DNA of 32,619 bases from the NCBI GenBank assembly GCA_039105265.1, contig JAPFFF010000189.1, positions 1 through 32,619 on the forward strand. The letters run 5' to 3'. This stretch comes from Tritrichomonas musculus (lineage: Eukaryota; Parabasalia; Tritrichomonadida; Tritrichomonadidae). This document shows positions 1 through 8,184 of this stretch, in pieces. The position numbers were made by a program, and so were the translations under genes. The notes below the pieces were generated by a model. The model was not told the origin of the DNA, ran no database searches, and was given only the letters and a program-made list of their open reading frames with translations. How positions within the stretch are numbered: position 1 is the stretch's first letter; the number at the start of each line of letters is the position of its first letter.

Positions 1-74
1 TGCAAAAGATTATTCTTATTAAAAAATTCATTCTTATTTTTGTTTTTTGTTTTTTATTTTTATTTTAAACAGTA

Positions 75-377
75 ATGTCAAACGAACAAGAAATAATAAA
101 AGAGTTATTAGAAATCAAGCAGTTATTAAATCGCTTATTAGACAAACCAAAAATAACTAAACAGAGAACAGCTCCATTCAACAAAAGCAAAAATATGAAT
201 GATGAACAAAGAAAACAAGTTATGGAGTATATACAAAATGAAGATAACAAAAATGAAATAACAAAGCTACCAAAGCACAAACAAATCTCATATGTCAGAC
301 GAGAACTCAAAGAAAAATATAACATCAATCTTTCAATTTATATGACTGACAAACTAATTAACAAAATTATGCCTTAA
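75..377 (+). CDS. Small coiled-coil, basic protein of Maverick A (unknown)
   Basis: A 100-residue protein that I do not recognise. Residues 1-25 form a short leucine-rich heptad-like helix (EIIKELLEIKQLLNRLL), followed by a lysine-rich segment and a compact C-terminal part with KLPKHKQISYVRRELKEKY. The C-terminal part could be a small DNA-binding helical domain, but this is a guess. A possible initiator-like TCATTC lies at 28-33. The gene is convergent with the downstream fibre-like gene and their 3' ends overlap by 11 bp, typical of the dense packing of this element. The complementary-strand frame over the same bases is hydrophobic and judged a shadow. Confidence 0.55.
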   Translation: MSNEQEIIKELLEIKQLLNRLLDKPKITKQRTAPFNKSKNMNDEQRKQVMEYIQNEDNKNEITKLPKHKQISYVRRELKEKYNINLSIYMTDKLINKIMP

Positions 378-2655
378 AAACTGCAAGCATATTTGTGTTT
401 ATGATACTAGTAATAATTCCTACTGTCATCCTTCTTATTTTTGCTGTTACTGCAGTAGCACCAGCAAGAATCTTTAGTTTATTGTCATCATCTATAAAAA
501 CTTCGTCACCTACACAATAACATGATGAATCTGTGACACGCACAAGGTAATCACCATGGGAAGCGAATGTTACTGAATTATTCTTGGTATCTATTTTTGT
601 GCAAATTCCTATATACTCTTTCCATGTTCCCTGTGTTTTCACTGAGCAAATACAATCTGTAGTATCATTCACAGTTGATGGTATCCACATATCACCATCA
701 TGTTTATAAACCTTACCAGTCATATATACTGGAGCTCCAATAACGAAATCATTAATAGAGTTCATTGCTGATTCAATTGGAGCATAATGAGTAATTGTAT
801 TTGAACCATTGGATGTAATTGTACCATTAACCTTTAAATTAGAATCAATTATTGTATTTCTTGCAGAACCAAACATTTGAAAAGATTGAAATTTATAACC
901 ATCAACATATATATCCAATTCACCTGTATTATCATATTTTGCTGAATTGTATAAAAATTCTGTATTATATGTAGAATCATATCCAAATCTAATTGAAGTA
1001 TTACTATTTGCATTTACAGAACTAAAGAAACTTGCAATATTACTTTCGGTACTATTAATTGTTAATGAACCATCATCATTTTTTGATACATATTTATTAT
1101 CACATTCACTCTTCACTTGCTCAATAGCAAGGGCCAACTCTGTTGTCAATGCAAAGTTATCATTCACATATTTCACCGATGTAATCATATTATCATTCAC
1201 AGGTTGGTTGCTGATTAATGTAATAGATACATCATAAATATTAGTCAATGTATCATCCGTGGCTCTTAATGAGACAATATGGGTATTATAATTAATATTT
1301 ATTAATTCACCACTGGTTGATTTGTAAATCATATTCAAACTTTTAAATAAACTGTATTCGTATTCAGCTTCTTCATATGTTGTATCTTCAGCATTTCGTT
1401 TGAACTTCACGATGATCTTTTCGGTTGTGAATACTCTTCTTATATCATCATCAGGAACTACACAACCGCTATCATTTTGTGTACATTGAATTGTGATTTG
1501 TTCTGGATTTTCATCAACAACATTTGCAGTTTTAATGAATGGTGATTCGATTTGTGCTCTAATGACGTTGATTAACCATTGAGTATTGCCACTTGAATTA
1601 CACACCATAAATTCACCACGGTCATACCAAACAATAGATAATCCATTATCTAACATCATTCTATACCCTCTCATATATTTTTCATAAGGCTTGAATATCA
1701 AATCAAAATGTTGTATATTGTTAATGTAATCTGTGTTAGAACCCCAATTAACATCAAATATCACATGTATATCGGTTTCTGGTAAGTATGGTTTTACAAA
1801 TATATAATCACGAACAGGATTCGGATATTCGATATTCAATTCAGTTCCGTACAATGCAGTACTCAACGCAGATTCATTAACCAAATCCGTTGGAGTTGTT
1901 GGTGTATCTGTTTTTACTTGCTCAATAGCAAGGGCCAACTCTGTTTTCAATGCATACTTATCTAATTCATAAGCCAATTCATCCTCATCAACAAACTTCT
2001 CATCAGCTTGTGCACTAGTAAAATAAGCTGTCAAGTCAACTGGTTCTGGTATATCTGTTGAGAGTGCATACTTGGTCATATCTGGTAAGTCTTGTGTCTT
2101 CACGTACTCACTTAAGTTCGTAAGCTTCGCATACTCATCAAGATTAATCAAATCCATTGCTTTAGTTATTGCCATGGATGATAATATATATGATGCTTGT
2201 GCTGATAGCGGTTTATCATCATTCATTAATTTCTGTTGAACTTCTTCTGTTGGTTCTTCATTCGGATTCAATTGTAGTTCATTATTTTTGAGAACTGTGG
2301 GTATTTCAGGTATGTCAGTTGATAATGCAAAATTGTTAACAACGTAATCACGTAATGTATTAACAGCGTTTTGAATTTCTTCACTACTAGCATACTTTAA
2401 TAATTCTTTATTGAATTCCTCTGTTTTCAAATAATCGAATAAATCAGTTGTTTTCGCGTACTCACTTAAGTTCGTAAGCTTTGCGTAAGGTTCCAATAAT
2501 TCTTTCAATTCCTCGGTATTCAAGCTTGACCCCATATTATTTACGTTATTGCATTGACACCCACATGAAGTGGCATATTGTTTTATGTATTCTATTATTA
2601 ATTCGTCTATAGTATTCACTTTCTTGATGCTACCTGCTTGCTCTATTGTGAACAT
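367..2655 (-). CDS. Fibre-like virion surface protein of Maverick A
   Basis: A 762-residue protein with the look of a phage or virus tail fibre. The N-terminal third holds repeated short motifs of the type YAKLTNLSEYAKT and YALSTDIPE, spaced by acidic linkers. The centre is beta-rich (about residues 270-480). After a second copy of LTTELALAIEQVK it ends in a Gly/Asn/Thr/Val-rich beta region with a cysteine pair (SSCYC, about residue 705). The likely role is a trimeric attachment or decoration protein on an element-encoded particle; this is inferred from composition and repeats. The start codon lies 14 bp from the divergent ATG of the next gene, in a near-palindromic AT-rich spacer. Related motifs occur in the large proteins of element B. 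Confidence 0.6.
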   Translation of the reverse strand: MFTIEQAGSIKKVNTIDELIIEYIKQYATSCGCQCNNVNNMGSSLNTEELKELLEPYAKLTNLSEYAKTTDLFDYLKTEEFNKELLKYASSEEIQNAVNTLRDYVVNNFALSTDIPEIPTVLKNNELQLNPNEEPTEEVQQKLMNDDKPLSAQASYILSSMAITKAMDLINLDEYAKLTNLSEYVKTQDLPDMTKYALSTDIPEPVDLTAYFTSAQADEKFVDEDELAYELDKYALKTELALAIEQVKTDTPTTPTDLVNESALSTALYGTELNIEYPNPVRDYIFVKPYLPETDIHVIFDVNWGSNTDYINNIQHFDLIFKPYEKYMRGYRMMLDNGLSIVWYDRGEFMVCNSSGNTQWLINVIRAQIESPFIKTANVVDENPEQITIQCTQNDSGCVVPDDDIRRVFTTEKIIVKFKRNAEDTTYEEAEYEYSLFKSLNMIYKSTSGELININYNTHIVSLRATDDTLTNIYDVSITLISNQPVNDNMITSVKYVNDNFALTTELALAIEQVKSECDNKYVSKNDDGSLTINSTESNIASFFSSVNANSNTSIRFGYDSTYNTEFLYNSAKYDNTGELDIYVDGYKFQSFQMFGSARNTIIDSNLKVNGTITSNGSNTITHYAPIESAMNSINDFVIGAPVYMTGKVYKHDGDMWIPSTVNDTTDCICSVKTQGTWKEYIGICTKIDTKNNSVTFASHGDYLVRVTDSSCYCVGDEVFIDDDNKLKILAGATAVTAKIRRMTVGIITSIINTNMLAVFKA
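1115..1153. repeat. DNA repeat copy 1 inside the fibre-like gene
   Basis: This 39-bp stretch recurs at 1916-1954 with a single base difference. It encodes the LTTELALAIEQVK motif. The near identity at DNA level, beyond what protein conservation would need, suggests a recent duplication or gene conversion within the fibre gene. Confidence 0.9.
1916..1954. repeat. DNA repeat copy 2 inside the fibre-like gene
   Basis: Second copy of the 39-bp repeat at 1115-1153, with 38 of 39 bases the same and the same reading frame. It lies about 800 bp away within the same coding region. Confidence 0.9.
2103..2127. repeat. 25-bp exact repeat in fibre-like gene, copy 1
   Basis: An exact 25-bp match to 2457-2481, encoding the KLTNLSEY motif. 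It is the second pair of near-identical DNA repeats in this gene. Confidence 0.9.
2457..2481. repeat. 25-bp exact repeat in fibre-like gene, copy 2
   Basis: Exact copy of 2103-2127 in the N-terminal repeat region of the fibre-like gene. Confidence 0.9.
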
Positions 2656-2669
2656 TTATAATATAATAA
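2656..2669. promoter_or_regulatory. Divergent 14-bp start spacer, near-palindromic
   Basis: Two divergent ATGs are separated by only 14 bp of pure A/T. With the start codons the block 2653-2672 reads as a palindrome with two mismatching pairs. Each gene thus has the context TAAATG. It probably serves as a shared bidirectional start region, although no classical TCA initiator is visible in it. Confidence 0.45.
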
Positions 2670-5273
2670 ATGTCTACTAGGCGAGCTGACGGAACAGATT
2701 TCAAAAAAATGATAAGAGAACAAATAAAAGATATGAATTACCGTAGAATGTTGCTATATATGTATGAACAAGCAAATATTGACCAAGACATTATTTGGAA
2801 TATCATTGAATGTCTTGATAACCCAAAAAAATATCGAAGTGATATAATCAATAGACTTGAAGAACTGAAAAATTCCTTTATGATAGCCAAACAAAGTACA
2901 CCAAAACAAAAAGAAAAATTAACAAATATGTTGATTGATAGTACAAAGGACTTTAATAAACTAGATGATAAGATTAAGAAACCAACTGTAACTATTCCTT
3001 TACCAGCGTCTTTACCAAAGCCAGAAAGCTATTTGGAAGAAGAGGAGGAACCAGAAGCAGATCAACATTATTATAGAAACAGATATAATGATGATTTGAA
3101 CACACTTACTGAGATAATTGAACTAAAAAAAGATGTATCAGATTCACTTCTTTTATACTACAGAATTGCTGATGACCCTGAAAAATACCCTATCTTCAAC
3201 AAAAAAGATACAAAGCAAATTAGGTCTCTTGTAGAATCTTTGACGAAGAACATTGATTCTTATAATAGAAACTCTGACAAAATTATATCAGATGTTGAGG
3301 CTTTGATGAAATTCGAAAATCAAAGAAGGCAAACAAATATAGAAACAATGAGTAAGATTGCTAATTCACCATGTACACCAAACATGAGTAAAGAAGAAAA
3401 AGAAAAGTTGTTACAAATATATAAAAGTTCTTGTGCTGTAGATGCTACACAGCTTCGTAAATTTGGTTTGTTGAATGACGATTTCACAGAAGAAAATCTG
3501 TATAATTATTACAATCGTGCTTGCTCGCCAAAAGACGATTCTGACACCAGAGTAAGAAAGCTTGTTCTACAGTTGCATACTGCTATTCGTGAGACAAACA
3601 TTTTTGATGAAACTACAGAACCCAAAAACAAAAAGCGACTGAAACAATTATTAAAGTATATTTCTGAGAATGGAGATCGAGAAATTCTTTACAATATGAA
3701 TAGCGATGACAATGAAAATGAATATTTATTCGATCATAAAACAATGTCAAGAGAAGAAGTTACTGTTAATAGCGATGGAGAAATTGAAGATGAGGATGAA
3801 GTTAATGATCTTAATACATCTTTAGCAGCGTTCAGAGCTCCACGTAAAGAAAGAAGAACATTAGAAGATCAAGAAGTAACCTTTGCTGATAGCGCTGCTA
3901 AAAGATTCAAACCCTATGGTGAATTTACTCATGAAAACACTTATATGCCCGACAAGGACTTTACAGAAGATTTGTTGAAGAAACCTACAAGAACTGTTGG
4001 TAAAAGAAAAAATAGAGATGCTAAAGATATACCTGATAAACTTAAAAAGTCTTTCAAAATAGCCAAATTGTCAGGTGAAGGAGATGTTTCCTTTTACAAT
4101 CAGCAATTGTTAGAAATCATCATCAACGGTAATTTCCGTATCAAGTACATACCGAATGCAGCCACACGAGATTTAGCACAAGAATATGCTTATAATCATG
4201 TTGACGATTCTGGACAACCTCGCTACAGGCTTCTTCCACCAAACACAAAAGATCCTAACGGTGTTGCCATTACAGATTTGAACGGAGACCTAGTTGATGA
4301 TATTGTTCTTGTAGATAAACGTGGAGTACCAAGAATCATTAATGGCTATAAGATTGTTCGTGCTAGTCCGTATAAGAAAGTATGGAAATCAAAATACAAA
4401 TCACGTGAAGCTAGAAAAGAAACACCATTTAATGTTTGGCTAGCAGCACAATTTCAAAAGTCTATTGACAATGTTGATTGGGCCAAAGGTGAATATAAAC
4501 TTAAAGAAACAGAAGAAATGCAAAAGTATACAGATCATTATACAAAATTGGGCTTAGGAAAGCCAAGAATAAGCAAAAGATTGTCTCCTAGTTCGTATTG
4601 GGCATCTATTTTCTCTTATCTTTGGAAGTTCTTTTGGGAAGTAGCGTATCCAGGTTACAAATCTGTAATAAGACTTCTTAACTATTTAGGAGTTTCTAAC
4701 GCTATGTACATTATTGTTGTTGATCTTGGTGTCAAACGAGAAATAGAAACAAAAGATTTTGGAAGTAAACTTCTTACATACCCTGCTTGGGCAAACTACA
4801 AACGAGATCACAAAGCAGCTTATAACGAAAGAGCAGGACCAAAAGTTGTAAAAATAGGAACAGATTACATAGATCCTATCATAGATATCAAGACGGGTGA
4901 AATTAAAGTAGAAAATCTTGAAAAGAGTAATAAAACTCATGCTGCTTTCATTAGACTTATAGAAAGATTGTTCCTATTAGTTTTCGTAGAAATACTCATG
5001 TTAGGAGAGAAGCCTGGACAAGAAGTTATACAAGAACTTATACAAGAACAAGTTCTGTCTGCAACACCAAAAGAACTTAAAGAGAACAAAGCTTACTATA
5101 CAAAACGTTTGACAGCTATTGTGGATAAACTTTATGGTAGTGGTAGTAAATATGCAGCTTATAAAGAACAATACAAGCAACAACAACTAGAACGTAAGAA
5201 TGATGTTTATCGCTATGATATCAAAACCGTAGATGCACTTACAAGTGATGAAGATGATGAGGATGAGGCTTAA
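2670..5273 (+). CDS. Large structural or DNA-associated protein of Maverick A (unknown)
   Basis: An 867-residue hydrophilic protein of unknown function. Residues 1-350 are helical and highly charged. Residues 360-430 are acidic, with EIEDEDEVNDL. Then comes a basic segment (GKRKNRDAKDIPDKLKKSFK). Residues about 470-620 look globular and include ITDLNGDLVDDIVLVD followed by INGYKIV, which resembles a calcium-loop-like D-x-N-G-D motif. Residues about 635-760 contain two hydrophobic stretches (SYWASIFSYLWKFFWEVAYP and IRLIERLFLLVFVEILML). The tail is acidic (DEDDEDEA). Size and position near the capsid genes suggest a virion component, but no family is claimed. Its stop overlaps the stop of the convergent neighbour within one TTAA. 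Confidence 0.55.
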   Translation: MSTRRADGTDFKKMIREQIKDMNYRRMLLYMYEQANIDQDIIWNIIECLDNPKKYRSDIINRLEELKNSFMIAKQSTPKQKEKLTNMLIDSTKDFNKLDDKIKKPTVTIPLPASLPKPESYLEEEEEPEADQHYYRNRYNDDLNTLTEIIELKKDVSDSLLLYYRIADDPEKYPIFNKKDTKQIRSLVESLTKNIDSYNRNSDKIISDVEALMKFENQRRQTNIETMSKIANSPCTPNMSKEEKEKLLQIYKSSCAVDATQLRKFGLLNDDFTEENLYNYYNRACSPKDDSDTRVRKLVLQLHTAIRETNIFDETTEPKNKKRLKQLLKYISENGDREILYNMNSDDNENEYLFDHKTMSREEVTVNSDGEIEDEDEVNDLNTSLAAFRAPRKERRTLEDQEVTFADSAAKRFKPYGEFTHENTYMPDKDFTEDLLKKPTRTVGKRKNRDAKDIPDKLKKSFKIAKLSGEGDVSFYNQQLLEIIINGNFRIKYIPNAATRDLAQEYAYNHVDDSGQPRYRLLPPNTKDPNGVAITDLNGDLVDDIVLVDKRGVPRIINGYKIVRASPYKKVWKSKYKSREARKETPFNVWLAAQFQKSIDNVDWAKGEYKLKETEEMQKYTDHYTKLGLGKPRISKRLSPSSYWASIFSYLWKFFWEVAYPGYKSVIRLLNYLGVSNAMYIIVVDLGVKREIETKDFGSKLLTYPAWANYKRDHKAAYNERAGPKVVKIGTDYIDPIIDIKTGEIKVENLEKSNKTHAAFIRLIERLFLLVFVEILMLGEKPGQEVIQELIQEQVLSATPKELKENKAYYTKRLTAIVDKLYGSGSKYAAYKEQYKQQQLERKNDVYRYDIKTVDALTSDEDDEDEA

Positions 5274-6676
5274 ATATTTAAAATAGAATCGTCAATTTCT
5301 GATGGAGATAGAACTTTTTTATTTTTGGAGTTGGCCTCGTGCCTGGTTTGTCTTCTTTTAGGTTCATCATCTTTTACAATTCTCATGGCTTGTGGCCTCG
5401 GTGGGAAAATTTGTTGTTGTTGTTGTTGTTTTGGTGGAGGTGGTTGTTGTTTTGGTGGAGGTGGTTCATCATTCATAACAAGATATCCATATTGAATTTC
5501 CATAGGCTCACTATCACTATCACTATCACTGGAATAATCATAGCGCTTTTCATTATGCGCTCGTCTTATTCTATCTCTGACAAGCTTTGTAGATTTTGGT
5601 ATAATTTCTTTTCTCTTTGCCCCAGCTTCGCGAAGGCTCGGCCGGAGCGTGGCTGTCTTCTTCGGTACTGGTGGTTTCGGAGGTTTTGGTACTTCTTGAG
5701 TTGAACGTGCTTGATTGGCCTTCGTCAAAGCTCGGCCAGAGTACTGTAACGCTGGTCTCTGTTGATAAGGATGATTGTCAAATGTTAATGATTCATTAGG
5801 ATCAATATCAAGTTCTGTTTTTTCTGTTGGAAAGTCATGTAAATTTGTATTCACATTAGCATTCTGCCTCTTATATATTATAGCTTTGTACCTACCTTCT
5901 CCAACAAGATCAAAAGGTTTGTTGTATATTATTTTTCCTGTTTGAATATCAAGCTTCGGTGCTTCATTGATTCTTCTTATTTCTTCTTGTCTCTTTTTAT
6001 GATATTCAGCTTCTTTTTTCTTTTTCCTTTGTTCAGCCTTTTTCATTTGTTTTTCTTGTTCTTCTTTCTCTAATCTTCGTTTTTCTTTAAGTTCTGCTCT
6101 TTCTTGAGGAGATAAACAAGGAAAGGTAGGAGGTTCTTGTGTACGGGCTCTATTATCCTGGTAACAGCAAAAATTATACCAGTGTCGTTGAGAATAATTT
6201 TCTGGTTTGATTTCTGGGTGAATTTGATCAACTTTTTGTGAAAGTTGGCTTACATACTTTTCTTTAATATCATCGTCACAATCAGGATCAAGTTTGAAAG
6301 GATATATGAACTCACTTGATTCTGTTAATTTGCTTACAACTTTTATTTCTGCGAACTTTGGTTTGAAGGCTTCAAGATCAAAAGCATACAATATTCTTGC
6401 TTTACTATAATCTATATCTCTATCCTTCATTAGAACAACAACCTCTCTTCCACAAATAAAACGTATGACAAGTATTATAGTTGGAAAATAGTCTTTTTCA
6501 AGTTTGATATAATAGCACGGATAGCTATCTATTACAGCTTGTCCTTTGCTCAAACACATTTTTGGCAATTCATATTTCATTGGAAAGGCATATATTACAT
6601 ATCCTTTGGTGCTTACAGCAAGAGTTGAATAGTTAACATCATCGCATGCAATTTCTTTTCCAGGTCTGACAGTCAT
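5270..6676 (-). CDS. Charged coiled-coil / proline-glutamine-rich protein of Maverick A
   Basis: A 468-residue protein that I do not recognise. Residues 1-170 look folded and beta-rich (GYVIYAFPMKYELPKM, FPTIILVIRFICGREVVVLM). Residues about 185-240 are a Lys/Glu-rich single helix or coiled coil (KEEQEKQMKKAEQRKKKKEA). The C-terminal half is disordered, with PPKPPVPKK, a DSDSDSE run and a PPPPKQQ-rich stretch ending in a basic region. The design, a folded head plus a charged and proline-rich tail, suggests a scaffold or nucleic-acid-associated virion protein; this is inference. The start sits in TAATAAATG. It converges on the 867-residue protein gene with a 4-bp overlap of the ends. Confidence 0.55.
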   Translation of the reverse strand: MTVRPGKEIACDDVNYSTLAVSTKGYVIYAFPMKYELPKMCLSKGQAVIDSYPCYYIKLEKDYFPTIILVIRFICGREVVVLMKDRDIDYSKARILYAFDLEAFKPKFAEIKVVSKLTESSEFIYPFKLDPDCDDDIKEKYVSQLSQKVDQIHPEIKPENYSQRHWYNFCCYQDNRARTQEPPTFPCLSPQERAELKEKRRLEKEEQEKQMKKAEQRKKKKEAEYHKKRQEEIRRINEAPKLDIQTGKIIYNKPFDLVGEGRYKAIIYKRQNANVNTNLHDFPTEKTELDIDPNESLTFDNHPYQQRPALQYSGRALTKANQARSTQEVPKPPKPPVPKKTATLRPSLREAGAKRKEIIPKSTKLVRDRIRRAHNEKRYDYSSDSDSDSEPMEIQYGYLVMNDEPPPPKQQPPPPKQQQQQQIFPPRPQAMRIVKDDEPKRRQTRHEANSKNKKVLSPSEIDDSILNI

Positions 6677-6763
6677 TTATTAATAAATAAGAAGACAACT
6701 AAGTATGAATGCAGAAGGTTCAATAACATTTCCGTAAAGGTCAGTGAACCAGATTTTATAGTT

Positions 6764-7009
6764 TCATTCATGTCCAAGAAACAAATACTTTCTATATTTG
6801 GTTTGTCTTCTATTGGCTAGCATTATAAATTGATCGCAGTAACCATATTGCTGAACGATATCACTGTGCACCATCAAATCGCCAACAAGCGTATCTTTCA
6901 CTATTGCACCTACATACTGAACGACAATATATCTTTTGTTCCTACTACTCACAAATTCTAGAGGAAGCTGAAATTCTTTATCTTGCGTATGGAAGTATAG
7001 TTTAGTCAT
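6764..7009 (-). CDS. Small beta-rich protein downstream of the integrase (unknown)
   Basis: An 81-residue frame beginning MTKLYFHTQDKEFQLPLEF, with alternating hydrophobic residues suggesting a beta fold. It starts 3 nt after the integrase stop, in the string TAATAAATG, so the two genes are nearly fused in layout. It may be a small capsid-associated protein or a fragment of a larger element gene; the sequence alone does not decide. An 87-bp spacer separates it from the next start. Confidence 0.45.
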   Translation of the reverse strand: MTKLYFHTQDKEFQLPLEFVSSRNKRYIVVQYVGAIVKDTLVGDLMVHSDIVQQYGYCDQFIMLANRRQTKYRKYLFLGHE

Positions 7010-7012
7010 TTA

Positions 7013-8125
7013 TTACATACCAAAGTACAGTTTATAATCTTTATTTAGTTCATCATAGCTATTTGCAATTTTCTTTGTGTACGCAATAGGTACTTGTATC
7101 AGATTCCTATTTTGAAGTTTACATATAACATTACCATTAGAGTACGCTAAGAATTCAGCTATCTCATTAAACACTCTTCGTCGTTTATCAAATTTCTTTT
7201 TAGTCTTACCATAATCAACATGAACAAGAATTATATTTCCTTTCTTGTATGTTAATAGACCTTTATGTTGTTGTTTTTTGTGTATACTTTGTAATTTGCT
7301 TCTCATCATTCTTATATATTTCCATTCAAGGTCAATATCGTTTTGCATTTGAGCAGGAGTATAATAAATATATTTACTATCACTTTCATAATTATAGTTT
7401 CTTACTCGTAGTGAATTATGAGGAGTATTATTGTAATAATTGACCATCTGTTGCATATAATTATTGTTTGCTATTTTTGTGTCGTTTGTACCAAAAGCAT
7501 TACGTAAAGTTCTTATAACTGAATCAACTGTTTTATGGGCTAGTGCATATGGAGAAGAGTTTACTACAAATTTGATTCTGTATACTGACCATGATTTAAT
7601 AGTATTTACATCAATCTCATCATTGTATTCTGACAATATTGTTTTTAGTACTTTGGTGTTATGTTTATTAATTATTTCATTTAATATTTTTTCTTTACCT
7701 CGCAAACTGCTTTTATACACGATATTGTGAATTGCTGGAACAAATACAATTCCATCATCGTTGGTACGAAGTACAATTATATCATTTTGTACTGCTTGCA
7801 ATCCTTTTTCACCATCACATTTAATAGTAAAGATATCAACATCATAATTAACTATAATATCTGTTATCTTTATTGATAATACTCTTGTTTCTTTACTCTC
7901 TATTGGCTCAACTATTAAGAATCTAGTATTAACGTTTATCAAAACAAGATAGATAGTGTTCTTCACAAACATTAGATCAGCTTCCCAACAACCAGGTTCG
8001 TTACTGAAATTTGGCTTCATATATTGTTTACAAGCTTTTAGTTTATAGTCTGGTACATAAGGCTCCCTAGGAACGTTCTTGAATTCAAAAAACTTGTACT
8101 TACTACTAAATGGGTAAGCAAGCAT
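7013..8125 (-). CDS. Maverick integrase (retroviral-type rve fold)
   Basis: A 370-residue protein catalysing strand transfer of the element ends into host DNA, which yields 6-bp target duplications in this class. The RNase-H-like core starts near residue 47 with WEADLMFV (Asp50) followed by the beta strands IYLVLINVNTRFLIVEP. The second acidic position is in FTIKCDGEKGL (Asp104). Near residues 195-240 the helix AHKTVDSVIRTLRNAFG and the motif YYNNTPHNSLR correspond to the end of the core. After a basic stretch, the C-terminal part (FNEIAEFLAYSNGNVICKLQ) looks like a small beta-barrel, as in other element integrases. The family is clear; the gene lies beside the capsid gene. Confidence 0.85.
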   Translation of the reverse strand: MLAYPFSSKYKFFEFKNVPREPYVPDYKLKACKQYMKPNFSNEPGCWEADLMFVKNTIYLVLINVNTRFLIVEPIESKETRVLSIKITDIIVNYDVDIFTIKCDGEKGLQAVQNDIIVLRTNDDGIVFVPAIHNIVYKSSLRGKEKILNEIINKHNTKVLKTILSEYNDEIDVNTIKSWSVYRIKFVVNSSPYALAHKTVDSVIRTLRNAFGTNDTKIANNNYMQQMVNYYNNTPHNSLRVRNYNYESDSKYIYYTPAQMQNDIDLEWKYIRMMRSKLQSIHKKQQHKGLLTYKKGNIILVHVDYGKTKKKFDKRRRVFNEIAEFLAYSNGNVICKLQNRNLIQVPIAYTKKIANSYDELNKDYKLYFGM

Positions 8126-8184
8126 TTATGATGAAAGCAATAGTTAAATTAGGTTGACGGGAACAAAAAAAGAAAGAAGATTAC

